DNA from: an uncultured Bacilli bacterium
GTDB taxonomy: Bacteria > Bacillota_I > Bacilli_A > RF39 > UBA660
NCBI GenBank assembly: GCA_934102055.1
Contig: CAKOSE010000011.1
Coordinates: forward strand, 1 to 34,335
Reading direction: 5' to 3'
Length of the DNA: 34,335 nucleotides
Part shown: positions 24,211 to 32,872 of the stretch, piece after piece
How positions within the stretch are numbered: the stretch's first letter is position 1
Layout of the letters: the number at the start of each line of letters is the position of its first letter
Notes under the pieces: generated by a model
What the model was told of the DNA's origin: nothing
Database searches by the model: none
The model's input: the letters and a program-made list of their open reading frames with translations, nothing else
Position numbers and translations under genes: made by a program

Positions 24211-24656
24211 CACTTTGTTCCTGTTGAACCAAATCCACCAGCACCACGTACTGTATCTTCTAAAGATTCTACTTGATTAAATTCTGCTTTTAAATATGGT
24301 GCTAACACAAGTTGAGCTATTCTTTCCTTATTAGTAATTATTATCTCCTTATCAGAATGATTATGTAGTGCAACCATTATTTCCCCACGATAATCCGTAT
24401 CAATTACCCCAACTTTATTTGCTGGAGCAAGTCCCTTCTTACACGCTAAACCACTTCTTGCATAAATTAATCCAACATACCCATATGGTATCTCCATAGC
24501 AAGTCCTGTTTTTATAAACTCAGTTTGATTAGGCTTTATAGTTAAATCACCATCAAGTATTGCATACAAATCCGCTCCCGCAGAATATTCTGTTCCATAT
24601 GTTGGAATAACTGCCCTTTCATCAAGTTTCTTTATATTTACCTTTTCTACTAACAT
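24210..24656 (-). CDS. dut: Deoxyuridine triphosphatase (dUTPase)
   Basis: A 148-aa trimeric dUTPase that hydrolyses dUTP to dUMP and pyrophosphate. The family motifs are seen in order: AGADLYA (about 28-34), ARSGLACKKGL, NKVGVIDTDYRGEIMVAL with the catalytic Asp, RIAQLVLAP, and GAGGFGSTG at the C-terminus. It overlaps the nrdG stop by 7 nt (AAGGAG SD inside nrdG). Its position after nrdDG makes a nucleotide-pool operon: dNTP synthesis plus uracil exclusion and dUMP supply. Confidence 0.96.
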   Translation of the reverse strand: MLVEKVNIKKLDERAVIPTYGTEYSAGADLYAILDGDLTIKPNQTEFIKTGLAMEIPYGYVGLIYARSGLACKKGLAPANKVGVIDTDYRGEIMVALHNHSDKEIIITNKERIAQLVLAPYLKAEFNQVESLEDTVRGAGGFGSTGTK

Positions 24657-25192
24657 ACTAATTTCTCCTTTTCAAATTTTATTTCACTTATTTTATCATA
24701 TTCTAAGCTTTCCTTTACATCAATTATCCTTTGATTAGATGAGCCTCTAAAGTAAAGATTAGGATTTTTTAAATTTTCTATAAATTTTCCATCAACTAAA
24801 ACATCTATATACGATAATAATTCTTTAGTTTCTTTCAACTGTTTTACTTGTCTTTCCATTATATCCTTATCAAATAAATATCCTGAATAAGCCCAGATAT
24901 CCTTTTCTGGATATTCCTTCTTTACTTTTCTAACTAATTTTAAAAGTCCTTTTTGGTTTATAGGTTCAAATGGTTCTCCTCCTAAAAGAGTTAATCCACT
25001 TATGTAATTAGGTCTCATAGCTTCTAATATCTCATTTATAGTATCTTCAGTAAACTCTTGACCATAGTTAAAGTCCCAAGCTTCCTTATTAAAACAACCC
25101 TTACAATGATGATTACATCCACTTACAAAGATTGATACCCTAACTCCTGGACCATTAGCTACATCATACTTTTTTATCTTTGCATATCTCAT
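24650..25192 (-). CDS. nrdG: Anaerobic ribonucleotide reductase activase (radical SAM)
   Basis: A 180-aa radical SAM enzyme that creates the glycyl radical on NrdD. It has the CX3CX2C cluster motif in SGCNHHCKGCFN (near 30), the SAM-binding LLGGEPF segment, and WAYSGY. It starts 8 nt after nrdD with an AGGAAG SD and is followed by overlapping dut. Confidence 0.96.
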   Translation of the reverse strand: MRYAKIKKYDVANGPGVRVSIFVSGCNHHCKGCFNKEAWDFNYGQEFTEDTINEILEAMRPNYISGLTLLGGEPFEPINQKGLLKLVRKVKKEYPEKDIWAYSGYLFDKDIMERQVKQLKETKELLSYIDVLVDGKFIENLKNPNLYFRGSSNQRIIDVKESLEYDKISEIKFEKEKLVC

Positions 25193-25200
25193 ATTACTTC

Positions 25201-27327
25201 CTATAAATGCAGCACCCTTTGAGAAATTTCCTTTGTTTTCCCTTCATTCCAAAAATTTTCTCCCAGATAACCACATGTTCTCCTTGTTACATTCATTTTA
25301 TTCTTATCTTTATTACCACAATTTGGACATTCCCATTCTAAATTCTTATTTATAATAATCTCACCATCAAAACCACATTCATGACAATAATCACTTTTAG
25401 TATTAAACTCAGCATATTGAATATTATCGTATATAAACTTAACAAGTTCTTCAAGAGCCTTTAAATTATGTCTCATATTAGGTATTTCTACATAACTTAT
25501 TGCCCCACCACTAGATATTTTTTGAAACTTACTCTCAAACGCCAGCTTATCAAAAGCATCTATCTTTTCTCTTACATCTATATGATAAGAATTCGTATAA
25601 TAACCCTTATCTGTTACATCCTTTATAGTTCCATATTTTTCCTTATCTATTCTAGCAAATCTATAACATAAACTTTCCGCTGGAGTACCATATAAAGCAA
25701 ACCCAATACCTGTTTCCTTTTTCCACTTATCTGTAGTACTTCTAAGTTTATTCATAAGTTTAAGAGCAAACTCTTCTCCAACAGGATCAGTATGACTAAC
25801 ACCCTTAACAAGTTTAGTAGTTTCATATATTCCTATATATCCAAGTGAAATCGAAGAATAACCTCCTTTTAAAAGCTTATCTATTTTTTCACCCTTTTTA
25901 AGTCTTGCTATTGCACCGTGTTGAAAATGAATTGGACTTGTATCAGAATAAGTTCCAAGAAGTGCATAGTGACGACACATTATTGCCTCATAACAAAGAT
26001 CAAGCCTCTTTTCAAGTATCTCAAAGAACTTTTCCTCATCACCATCACTTAAAATACCAATCTGAGGTAAATTAATACTTACTACCCCTTGATTAAACCT
26101 ACCCTCAAACTTATAATTTCCATTTTTATCTTTCCAAGGAGCAAGAAAACTACGGCATCCCATTGGACTATATACATTCCCTTCACAGTTTTCTCTCATC
26201 TTCTTCGCAGATATATAATCAGGATACATTCTCTTAGCAGAACACTTAACTGCCAACTTAGTTAAATAATCATACTTTCCACCCTTTAAAATATTATGTT
26301 CATCAAGTACATAAATTAACTTAGGAAAAGCCGGAGTAACATATACACCCTTTTCATTTTTTATACCCTTTAATCTTTGATTTAGAACCTCTTCAATTAT
26401 CATAGCATTCTCTTCTATATAAGGATCATCCTCACGCAAATACAAAAACAATGTTACAAATGGTGTTTGTCCATTAGTAGTCATCAAAGTATTTATTTGA
26501 TATTGAATAGTTTGAACCCCAGCAGATAACTCCTCCTTCAAACGATCCTCAACTAACTTATCTATTTCCTCTTCAGAAATTTTTCCCTTATGCCTTTTAG
26601 TAATCAACTTCTTAAACTTTTCTCTACTATATTTCAAATACTTACCCAAATGACTTATATCAACAGATTGACCACCATATTGATTACTTGCAACCGCAGC
26701 TATTATTTGTGTCATAACAGTACACGCAACCTGAAAACTCTTTGGAGTTTCAATCATTTTACCATTCATTACAGTTCCATTATCCAGCATATCCCCTATA
26801 TTTATAAGACAACAATTAAATATAGGTTGAACAAAATAATCAGCATCATGAAAATGAAGTACTCCTTCCTCATGAGCCTTACTAATCTTCTCAGGAAGAA
26901 GAATTCTCTTAGTAAGATCACGAGAAACCTCACCAGCAATATAATCCCTTTGAGTAGACGCAACCGTAGGATTCTTATTTGAGTTTTCCTCATTAAGTTC
27001 CTTATTCTCATTCTTAATTAAACTAAGTATAGATTCATCCGTAGTATTACTTTTCCTAACAAGAGCTCTATTATAACGATATATAATATAAGCCTTAGCA
27101 AGATCAAACTTCTTTATATCCATAAGTTTTTTCTCAATAATATCCTGAATATCCTCAACCAAAATCCTCTTTTTATTCAAACCCTCAATATATTTAATTA
27201 TATTCTCTATTTGTCTTTTACTTACTCTTTCCTCTTCCTGTACATCTTGATTAGCCTTATCTATTGCAACTCTTATCTTTTCTCTGTCAAAATCTACTGC
27301 TCTACCATCACGTTTAATTACTTTCAT
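25201..27327 (-). CDS. nrdD: Anaerobic (class III) ribonucleoside-triphosphate reductase
   Basis: A 708-aa glycyl-radical enzyme that makes dNTPs from NTPs without oxygen. An ATP-cone allosteric domain is at 1-95. The catalytic core follows (HFHDADYF, NCCLINIGDML, MGCRSF, HGAIARL). The C-terminal zinc site is CHECG...CPNCG, and the glycyl-radical loop RRTCGYLG begins at 682. The radical is lost in oxygen, so this points to anaerobic growth. The SD is GAGAGGAG. The palindrome 27389-27404 lies upstream, shared with the divergent Crp/Fnr gene. Confidence 0.97.
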   Translation of the reverse strand: MKVIKRDGRAVDFDREKIRVAIDKANQDVQEEERVSKRQIENIIKYIEGLNKKRILVEDIQDIIEKKLMDIKKFDLAKAYIIYRYNRALVRKSNTTDESILSLIKNENKELNEENSNKNPTVASTQRDYIAGEVSRDLTKRILLPEKISKAHEEGVLHFHDADYFVQPIFNCCLINIGDMLDNGTVMNGKMIETPKSFQVACTVMTQIIAAVASNQYGGQSVDISHLGKYLKYSREKFKKLITKRHKGKISEEEIDKLVEDRLKEELSAGVQTIQYQINTLMTTNGQTPFVTLFLYLREDDPYIEENAMIIEEVLNQRLKGIKNEKGVYVTPAFPKLIYVLDEHNILKGGKYDYLTKLAVKCSAKRMYPDYISAKKMRENCEGNVYSPMGCRSFLAPWKDKNGNYKFEGRFNQGVVSINLPQIGILSDGDEEKFFEILEKRLDLCYEAIMCRHYALLGTYSDTSPIHFQHGAIARLKKGEKIDKLLKGGYSSISLGYIGIYETTKLVKGVSHTDPVGEEFALKLMNKLRSTTDKWKKETGIGFALYGTPAESLCYRFARIDKEKYGTIKDVTDKGYYTNSYHIDVREKIDAFDKLAFESKFQKISSGGAISYVEIPNMRHNLKALEELVKFIYDNIQYAEFNTKSDYCHECGFDGEIIINKNLEWECPNCGNKDKNKMNVTRRTCGYLGENFWNEGKTKEISQRVLHL

Positions 27328-27377
27328 TTTTTTTACTCCTCTCTAGTTTTTTTACAATTTAATTCTAACACAAAAAA

Positions 27378-27412
27378 TTCATTTATATTGTTGCATTTGC
27401 AACATAAATGAA
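27378..27412. promoter_or_regulatory. Crp/Fnr-type operator between nrdD and its regulator
   Basis: The core TGTTGC-ATTT-GCAACA (27389-27404) is a perfect palindrome of the shape Crp/Fnr dimers bind. Outer arms TTCATTTAT (27378-27386) and ATAAATGAA (27404-27412) extend the symmetry. It overlaps the -35 (TTGCAT) of the plus-strand regulator. Its centre is about 41 nt from the start site predicted for nrdD from TAGAAT at 27362-27367, the class II activator distance. Confidence 0.7.
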
Positions 27413-27419
27413 ATATAAT
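27391..27419 (+). promoter_or_regulatory. Promoter of the Crp/Fnr gene
   Basis: TTGCAT (27391-27396), a 17-nt spacer and perfect TATAAT (27414-27419). The palindrome covers the -35, which suggests autorepression. Confidence 0.7.
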
Positions 27420-27447
27420 TTAATTATGTAAAGTGGTGATATTTTTT

Positions 27448-28083
27448 ATGAAAAAAACAAAAATATTTGAAAATATTAGTAATGAAGATATAAAAAAAAT
27501 GTTAAAATGCTTTGACGCAAAAAAAAGAACATTCAAAAAAGACTCAATCATCATGAATTATATAGGAAACACCAGTACAGTAGGAATAATTGCAAAAGGA
27601 ACAGCAGAACTAATCAGAAACGATTATAACGGTAACAGAACAATTATTGAAACCCTAACAGAAGACGATATCTTCGGAGAAGTATTCTCAAGTTATAATA
27701 TAGATGAACTAAGTATCAAAGCAAGTGAAGAAACCGAAGTAATTTTTATAGACTACTATCATATCACAAAAAGATGTAAAAAAGCATGCCCATTCCATAG
27801 TAGATTAGTAGAAAACACACTAAATATCCTATCAGAAAAAATAGTAAGTAACAACGAAAGAATAGAAATATTAGTAAAAAGAACAATAAGAGAAAAACTA
27901 CTAGCATACTTTGACATTATGTCTAAGAAAAAACTATCAAAAACATTCACTATTCCCTTCACATATACAGATCTAGCAGATTACCTAGGAGTAGATAGAA
28001 GTGCTATGCAAAGAGAACTAAAAAACTTAAAAGAAGATAATTTCATAAAAACAAATAACAAAAAAATTACTCTTAATTACTAG
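27448..28083 (+). CDS. Crp/Fnr-family transcription regulator
   Basis: 211 aa from ATG 27448 (GTGGTGA upstream; the GTG codons at 27433 overlap that SD). A cyclic-nucleotide-binding-like sensor domain (about 5-115: VGIIAKGTAELIRNDYNGNRT, DIFGEVFS) is followed by a dimer helix and a winged HTH (about 145-205: YTDLADYLGVDRSAMQRELKNLKE). Two cysteines in KRCKKACPFH (near 115-125) could sense redox or bind a cluster, but the four-Cys FNR pattern is absent. The divergent arrangement with nrdD and the shared palindrome suggest it controls anaerobic dNTP synthesis and itself. Confidence 0.88.
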   Translation: MKKTKIFENISNEDIKKMLKCFDAKKRTFKKDSIIMNYIGNTSTVGIIAKGTAELIRNDYNGNRTIIETLTEDDIFGEVFSSYNIDELSIKASEETEVIFIDYYHITKRCKKACPFHSRLVENTLNILSEKIVSNNERIEILVKRTIREKLLAYFDIMSKKKLSKTFTIPFTYTDLADYLGVDRSAMQRELKNLKEDNFIKTNNKKITLNY

Positions 28084-28097
28084 AGTAACTTTTTTTA
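28067..28097 (+). terminator. Terminator of the Crp/Fnr gene
   Basis: TTACTC (28067-28072) and GAGTAA (28083-28088) with a 10-nt loop and a run of T. The stop codon lies in it. It also ends near the convergent surface gene. Confidence 0.65.
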
Positions 28098-29656
28098 TGG
28101 AATCATTACAACATGAGTAGAAAAAGAGACGGTTTCATTTTCATCTACTCCACTTATATTGTAAGAACTAAATAACCCTGAATCACCATCCATAGCAAAG
28201 TTTCCTCTTGTATACCAAGGATAATTAGTTCTTACCAAGTATGTACTATCATCATACCAACCACCTGAACCTTTGTAAATTTCCTTTGTTCCGTCTCCAA
28301 GTTTACTTCTTTTAAGATCATCAAGACTTGTGCCATAACTATATTTATCATAATACTTATCATCAGGATATGTATCAAAACCAGATTCCCCAGCTAACAT
28401 AGTCTTACCATCTGCAGAAACCATATTACCCATTACATACTCATTCATACCTCCACTCATATCATATATTCCATATATATTTTGTGTAGTTGAGGCTAAC
28501 ATTCCAGACTCAGTATTGTATTCATTACCCTCTGAAGAGGAATCAGGTCCACATCCTGTTATTAAATCATAATCACCATTTACTCCAATTTCAACACACT
28601 TTCCATCCGTACATGTTCCATATTTTGAATGTGATAGATATGCCACTGCTCCCCATTCCATATTTTTTATCATATGAGTATCTGTATTTGTACTAAATCC
28701 ATAATCATTATTATTAACACTCATCTCTATTGATTTCTCAAATTCTTCTGAAACTCTATAAAAACTATAAATATCATTTAATCCTATATTTGGTTTAGAA
28801 GCATAACTCATATTCATCTCTCCATTAACCTTATATCCCACTTCTCTTAGTTCAAATTTACTCATCCAAAAACCTTTTATTTCTTTATCTCCAAATGTAA
28901 ACGCTGGATGAGTATATGTTTTTCCATTACAAGTCGAATCTGTACATACCTTATTATCTATTTTACAAGTTTCACTTGTTCCATCTCCACCAGATCCCTG
29001 TATATTATCAGTACACGTTATATCTCCAGTTTTATCTGTTCCCTTTTCAAATGTTATTTCTATTTGTTGTTCACTACTTTTTTGTTTTCCATCAGCATTA
29101 TAATTCCATACTTTATATTTATACCTTGGTATCCAGACTTGCATTGTTAGAATATCATCCATTGATATTTCTGTTCCAACTTCTGCTGATAAATATTTAC
29201 TTCTATTAGTTGATGTTACTGTTACACTATTTGCCCACATCTTACTATTATAATCATACCACTTATGATTTTCATCTTTATTCTTTTCATCTGCTTTCTT
29301 CCAAGATGAAGATGACTCATCATAATAAACTGGTATCATTGTAGCATCAAGTACCGGTGCATTAGCACCACTCGTATCTAATTTTCCTGTTTTTACTGTT
29401 ATCTCTATCGTCTTAGTCCCCATTATTGTATCAGTAAACACTGCATATGTTGTATTTACTTTATAAGAAACAATACCCACTAAAACTAAAAATATTATAC
29501 TTAAAGTCGATATTATATAAGGATTAAATTCCCTTATATTTTTATTTAAAAAGTTATATAATTGCCCCCCCCCCCAGACGAATGTTCGCTGGATGTTAGC
29601 ATATTTTTGTGACAGTTTTTAGAGGGGGTATTCTTATTCTTTCTTTTTTTATTCAT
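28095..29656 (-). pseudogene. Surface protein with pilin-like anchor and FGE/sulfatase-like domain; frame broken in a G11 tract (phase-OFF)
   Basis: With 9 or 12 G the gene would encode about 520 aa from ATG 29656. It would have a basic N-terminus (MNKKRKNKNTPSKNCHKN...), a Ser/Gly linker coded by the G tract, a transmembrane anchor (IISTLSIIFLVLVGIVSYKV), a pilin- or TasA-like beta region (YAVFTDTIMGTKTIEITVKTG) and an extracellular C-terminal domain resembling the FGE-sulfatase fold (MIKNMEWGAVAYLSHSKYG, IYGIYDMSGGMNEYVMGN, PWYTRGNFA, GLFSSY). In this sequence 11 G shift the frame and translation ends after 36 codons at 29546-29548. The downstream open frame lacks a Met start with an SD (only GTG 29480). 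The promoter (29688-29716) and coding part are intact, so an on/off switch fits better than decay. A homopolymer sequencing error is the alternative. Confidence 0.75.
29565..29575 (-). repeat. Homopolymeric G11 tract in the surface gene
   Basis: Eleven C on the plus strand in an AT-rich region, inside codons 28-31 of the surface protein. It is the only long G or C run in the window. Lengths of 9 or 12 restore the frame. Confidence 0.9.
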
Positions 29657-29687
29657 GAGACATCATCCTATCTATTATCTACATTTC

Positions 29688-29716
29688 ATTTTATAATAAT
29701 TTTATCTTATTTTCAA
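29688..29716 (-). promoter_or_regulatory. Promoter of the phase-variable surface gene
   Basis: Minus-strand TTGAAA (29711-29716), a 17-nt spacer and TAAAAT (29688-29693), placing the start site about 25 nt before ATG 29656. AGGATGAT serves as a modest SD. Confidence 0.65.
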
Positions 29717-29786
29717 GATACTATTTATCCATTTTGGGTAACTTGCCTATATTATCTACATATACTATACTAGGTGAATTTTATTT

Positions 29787-30023
29787 ATGTTTGATACTTT
29801 AAATAATTTATCTTTAGAAGAAGAAGCTTATGTTATTTATAATAATGTTAAAGATTCTTCTCGTGATACTTTAATTAATCTTGGTGTTTATAACACTAAT
29901 ATTAAGTGTTTATATAGAAGTCCATTCGGAGATCCTACAGCATATCTAGTCAAAGGAATTGTACTTGCAATTAGAAATGATAATGCAAAAGATATTATCA
30001 TCATGAGGAAAAGACATGAGTAA
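29787..30023 (+). CDS. feoA: FeoA-like ferrous iron transport accessory protein
   Basis: A 78-aa SH3-like FeoA-type protein, with the core SPFGDPTAYLVKGIVLAIRN near the C-terminal half, typical for FeoA. The first half is less typical. It overlaps feoB by 8 nt and so is coupled to it. The SD is AGGTG 10 nt before ATG. A promoter-like pair (TTGCCT 29743-29748, TATACT 29766-29771) is close, perhaps too close to the SD to be the true start. No clear Fur box is seen. Confidence 0.85.
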   Translation: MFDTLNNLSLEEEAYVIYNNVKDSSRDTLINLGVYNTNIKCLYRSPFGDPTAYLVKGIVLAIRNDNAKDIIIMRKRHE

Positions 30024-31812
30024 TAAAAACTATTCCATTGCTCTACTAGGCAATCCTAATGTAGGTAAATCCACTATTTTTAATGCCCTTACAGGAAGTC
30101 ATGAGCATACTGGTAATTGGTCCGGTAAAACTGTAGATATCTCTAAAGGAACTTATACAAGCAATAACAAAAGCTATAACATTACTGACTTACCAGGCAC
30201 CTATTCCTTAAACGGACAATCAAAAGACGAAAAAATTGCCAGTTCCTTTATCAAAAACAATGACATCGATATCATAGTAGTAGTCCTAGATGCAACATCT
30301 TTAGAAAGAAATCTTAATCTAGCCTTACAAACACGTAATATAAAAGATAACATCATAATATGCATTAATCTTCTAGACGAAGCTAAGAAAAGAGATATAA
30401 ATATCGACCTAGAACTATTAGAAAAAGAACTAGAGCTACCTGTAATTGGTATAAGTGCCAAAGACAAATCCCAAATTAAATCATTAAAAAAATTCATTGA
30501 TCATTATAACAACAAAACCAATCATTGTTACATAGATAACACTTATGACTTAGCCAGTACTATATATAAAAAATGTGTTTCCTTAAAAAACAATAACTAC
30601 AATAAAAAAATTCTTTCCATCGACAAAATCATGACCTCTAAAAAATACGGTATCCCCATTATGATCACAACTTTCGGGCTTATCCTATGGCTTACCATTG
30701 TTTTTTCAAATATTCCCTCTTCTTTACTTAGTTCCCTATTTACATATTTACATGATAAATTATATAACCTAATTTCCCCTTTGTTTTTTAAAGATTTTTT
30801 ACTTAGCATATATAATGTTGTTACTTTTGTTATATCAGTAATGCTTCCACCCATGATCATCTTCTTTCCATTATTTTCTCTACTTGAAGAAATAGGATTT
30901 CTCCCTAGAATTGCTTTTAACCTAGATAAATTCTTCTACAAATGTGGTTCAAGTGGCAAACAATCGTTAACTATGTGTATGGGATACGGTTGCAATGCCT
31001 GTGGTATTGTCGGAAGTCGTATCATTTCCTCTCCTAAAGAAAGATTAATTTCTATTCTAACTAACGTTTTCTCACCCTGTAATGGTAGATTCCCCTCAAT
31101 AATTGCTATCATATCTATATTTTTCGTATCCAGTATATCAAATAAATTTATCCACTCTCTTCTATCATGTTTGATTCTACTTGGTTTCATTATGTTTTCT
31201 GTAATTATTACCTTAATTATCTCATTCATTCTATCAAAAACTATTCTAAAAAATATATCCTCATCATTTTATTTAGAACTACCATCTTATAGACGTCCTA
31301 AAATCATCAAAACAATTATTTCCTCCATCCGTGATAAAGTTATTTTTGTCCTAGGACGTGCCATATATGTATCCCTATTCGCAGGTATCATTCTTTACAT
31401 CCTATCCCATATTTTCATAGAAGGAAATAGTCTCCTTATGTATATTTCCACATTTCTTGATCCATTTTCTAAATATATAGGACTAGATGGCCCAATTATC
31501 TTAGCCTTTATTCTAGGAATACCTGCTAATGAAATAGTTATCCCCATACTTCTTATGATCTATTGCAGCAGCACTAATCTAGGTAATTATAGCAACTTTG
31601 CTGAACTTAAAAATTTATTAATATCAAATGGATGGAATTACATTACCGCTATTTGTTTTATTCTATTTACTATATGCCACTTCCCATGCGGAACATCTAT
31701 CCTTACTATCTACAAAGAAACAAGTAGTATAAAATGGACCATTACATCAATCATTATCCCCACCCTAGTAGGAATCAGTTTATGTTTTCTAACCTATATC
31801 TGTTTGACTTAA
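30016..31812 (+). CDS. feoB: FeoB ferrous iron transporter
   Basis: 598 aa, at the short end for FeoB. The N-terminal G domain has G1 GNPNVGKST (12-20), a G3-like DLPGTYSL and G4-like NLLD. It is followed by a helical spacer and a membrane part with Gate motifs (FFPLFSLLEEIGFLPRIAF; GYGCNACGIVGSR; SPCNGRFPSI with cysteines) and a C-terminal half (GIPANEIVIPILLM; CHFPCGTSI). It imports Fe2+, which fits an anaerobe. The short length comes mainly from a reduced spacer and C-terminus. The start overlaps feoA. Confidence 0.96.
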   Translation: MSNKNYSIALLGNPNVGKSTIFNALTGSHEHTGNWSGKTVDISKGTYTSNNKSYNITDLPGTYSLNGQSKDEKIASSFIKNNDIDIIVVVLDATSLERNLNLALQTRNIKDNIIICINLLDEAKKRDINIDLELLEKELELPVIGISAKDKSQIKSLKKFIDHYNNKTNHCYIDNTYDLASTIYKKCVSLKNNNYNKKILSIDKIMTSKKYGIPIMITTFGLILWLTIVFSNIPSSLLSSLFTYLHDKLYNLISPLFFKDFLLSIYNVVTFVISVMLPPMIIFFPLFSLLEEIGFLPRIAFNLDKFFYKCGSSGKQSLTMCMGYGCNACGIVGSRIISSPKERLISILTNVFSPCNGRFPSIIAIISIFFVSSISNKFIHSLLSCLILLGFIMFSVIITLIISFILSKTILKNISSSFYLELPSYRRPKIIKTIISSIRDKVIFVLGRAIYVSLFAGIILYILSHIFIEGNSLLMYISTFLDPFSKYIGLDGPIILAFILGIPANEIVIPILLMIYCSSTNLGNYSNFAELKNLLISNGWNYITAICFILFTICHFPCGTSILTIYKETSSIKWTITSIIIPTLVGISLCFLTYICLT

Positions 31813-31832
31813 AACCCTATTTTGTATATAAT
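31804..31832 (+). promoter_or_regulatory. Promoter of the HExxH orphan gene
   Basis: TTGACT (31804-31809), a 17-nt spacer and perfect TATAAT (31827-31832), overlapping the feoB stop codon. The gene is therefore transcribed separately from feoAB. Confidence 0.75.
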
Positions 31833-31849
31833 GTCCTTGAGGTATACTT

Positions 31850-32830
31850 ATGAGAAACTTTTCCCTTGAAGAAATGAAAGATATTGTAAATACAATTGTA
31901 AAATCCGAAAAAGAAAAATATAACATAGAATTTAACCACTATTATATAAACACTTTCGAACATGCTAAAATGATCCTTAAAGACAAACATGTTAAACTAA
32001 AACATAGAATACATCAAATAACACTTCCTATAAACAGCAGAGGGCTTTCAAATAACCTAGGAATATTTATTTTTGACAAAGGAGAGTTTAGTGCCTATAA
32101 CAAGCATAACCAATGGGACTTCATTGATGTAATAAACACAACCTTTCATGAAATAAGACATAAAGTTCAAACAAAGCGAGGAGAATACTTTAACGATTAT
32201 GAACTCTTCTTAATTGATTACTGTAACATAAAAGACTTTAAATATAGAATTAATTCTGAAGAACACGACTCATTCTTTACAGAAATAGATGCAGAACTTT
32301 ATGCAAGAACAATGACACTTGATTTAACCAAAGACTTCATTTCAGATAAAATGCGTAATTACCTAGAAAGATCTATAAAAAGACTAACATTTCAAAAAAA
32401 CAATTATGACTTCGACAAACACTTCTCTAGATTCTATACAAACTACTGTAACAATCCCCCAGAAAACCCCGATCCAGTTATTACAATATTTTTTGATAAA
32501 AATGGTTTCAAAAACTTTAAAGACATAGTATCTTCCCCATTTTATCAAATAATAGATCCCTTACTTAAAGCATCTATTTTATCCAGTAAAGAATTCTTAT
32601 CTTCCATTAACTACGAACTAGAACCTTCCCTACAAGAAGAACTTTTTAATAACATTGATTTTTTCATTGGATCTTTAGAATTTATCAACAAAATAAACAA
32701 AGAAATGTTTGAAGCCGGAGATATTAAAGAAGAAGAATTCCTTACCGCCAAAACCAAATTATCTAATAGAATTGCCATTAGAAATGAACTTATTTTTAAT
32801 AACTTAAATATATCAAAAAGGTCTCTCTAA
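31850..32830 (+). CDS. Hypothetical protein with HExxH zincin-like motif
   Basis: 326 aa, no signal peptide or membrane helix; I do not recognise the family. HEIRH at 100-104 (NTTFHEIRHKVQ) fits the HExxH zinc site, and EIDAELYA (145-152) about 41-45 residues later could supply the third ligand (E145 or E149), as in gluzincins. The preceding INSRGLSNNLGIFIFDKGEF and WDFIDVINTTFHE look like the strand and helix of a metallopeptidase core. The C-terminal 130 residues are helical. Its own promoter and a GAGGT SD precede it. A cytosolic peptidase-like role is plausible but unproven. Confidence 0.7.
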   Translation: MRNFSLEEMKDIVNTIVKSEKEKYNIEFNHYYINTFEHAKMILKDKHVKLKHRIHQITLPINSRGLSNNLGIFIFDKGEFSAYNKHNQWDFIDVINTTFHEIRHKVQTKRGEYFNDYELFLIDYCNIKDFKYRINSEEHDSFFTEIDAELYARTMTLDLTKDFISDKMRNYLERSIKRLTFQKNNYDFDKHFSRFYTNYCNNPPENPDPVITIFFDKNGFKNFKDIVSSPFYQIIDPLLKASILSSKEFLSSINYELEPSLQEELFNNIDFFIGSLEFINKINKEMFEAGDIKEEEFLTAKTKLSNRIAIRNELIFNNLNISKRSL

Positions 32831-32850
32831 GATCTTTTTTTGATCAAAAA

Positions 32851-32872
32851 AATAAGACCATACGATCTTATT
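32851..32872 (-). terminator. Terminator of hsp20
   Basis: On the minus strand AATAAGA and TCTTATT arms (32866-32872 and 32851-32857) with an 8-nt loop, followed by TTTTTG. A TTTTTTTGATCAAAAAAA palindrome (32835-32852) lies next to it. Confidence 0.65.

Noticed and set aside
26590..26982. A 130-aa plus-strand frame inside nrdD
   Set aside because: It is antisense to the highly conserved nrdD coding sequence; composition and lack of SD mark it as a shadow.
28490..29209. Several plus-strand frames opposite the surface gene
   Set aside because: They are antisense shadows rich in Tyr/His/Phe codons, with no promoter or SD.
29787..30023. Fur box upstream of feoA
   Set aside because: No 19-bp Fur-like inverted repeat could be found in the AT-rich spacer.
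30201..31229. Minus-strand frames inside feoB
   Set aside because: Antisense to clear FeoB motifs; no initiation signals.
32835..32852. TTTTTTTGATCAAAAAAA as a terminator
   Set aside because: It is a perfect palindrome but has no loop or GC stem; the neighbouring AATAAGA/TCTTATT hairpin is a better terminator.
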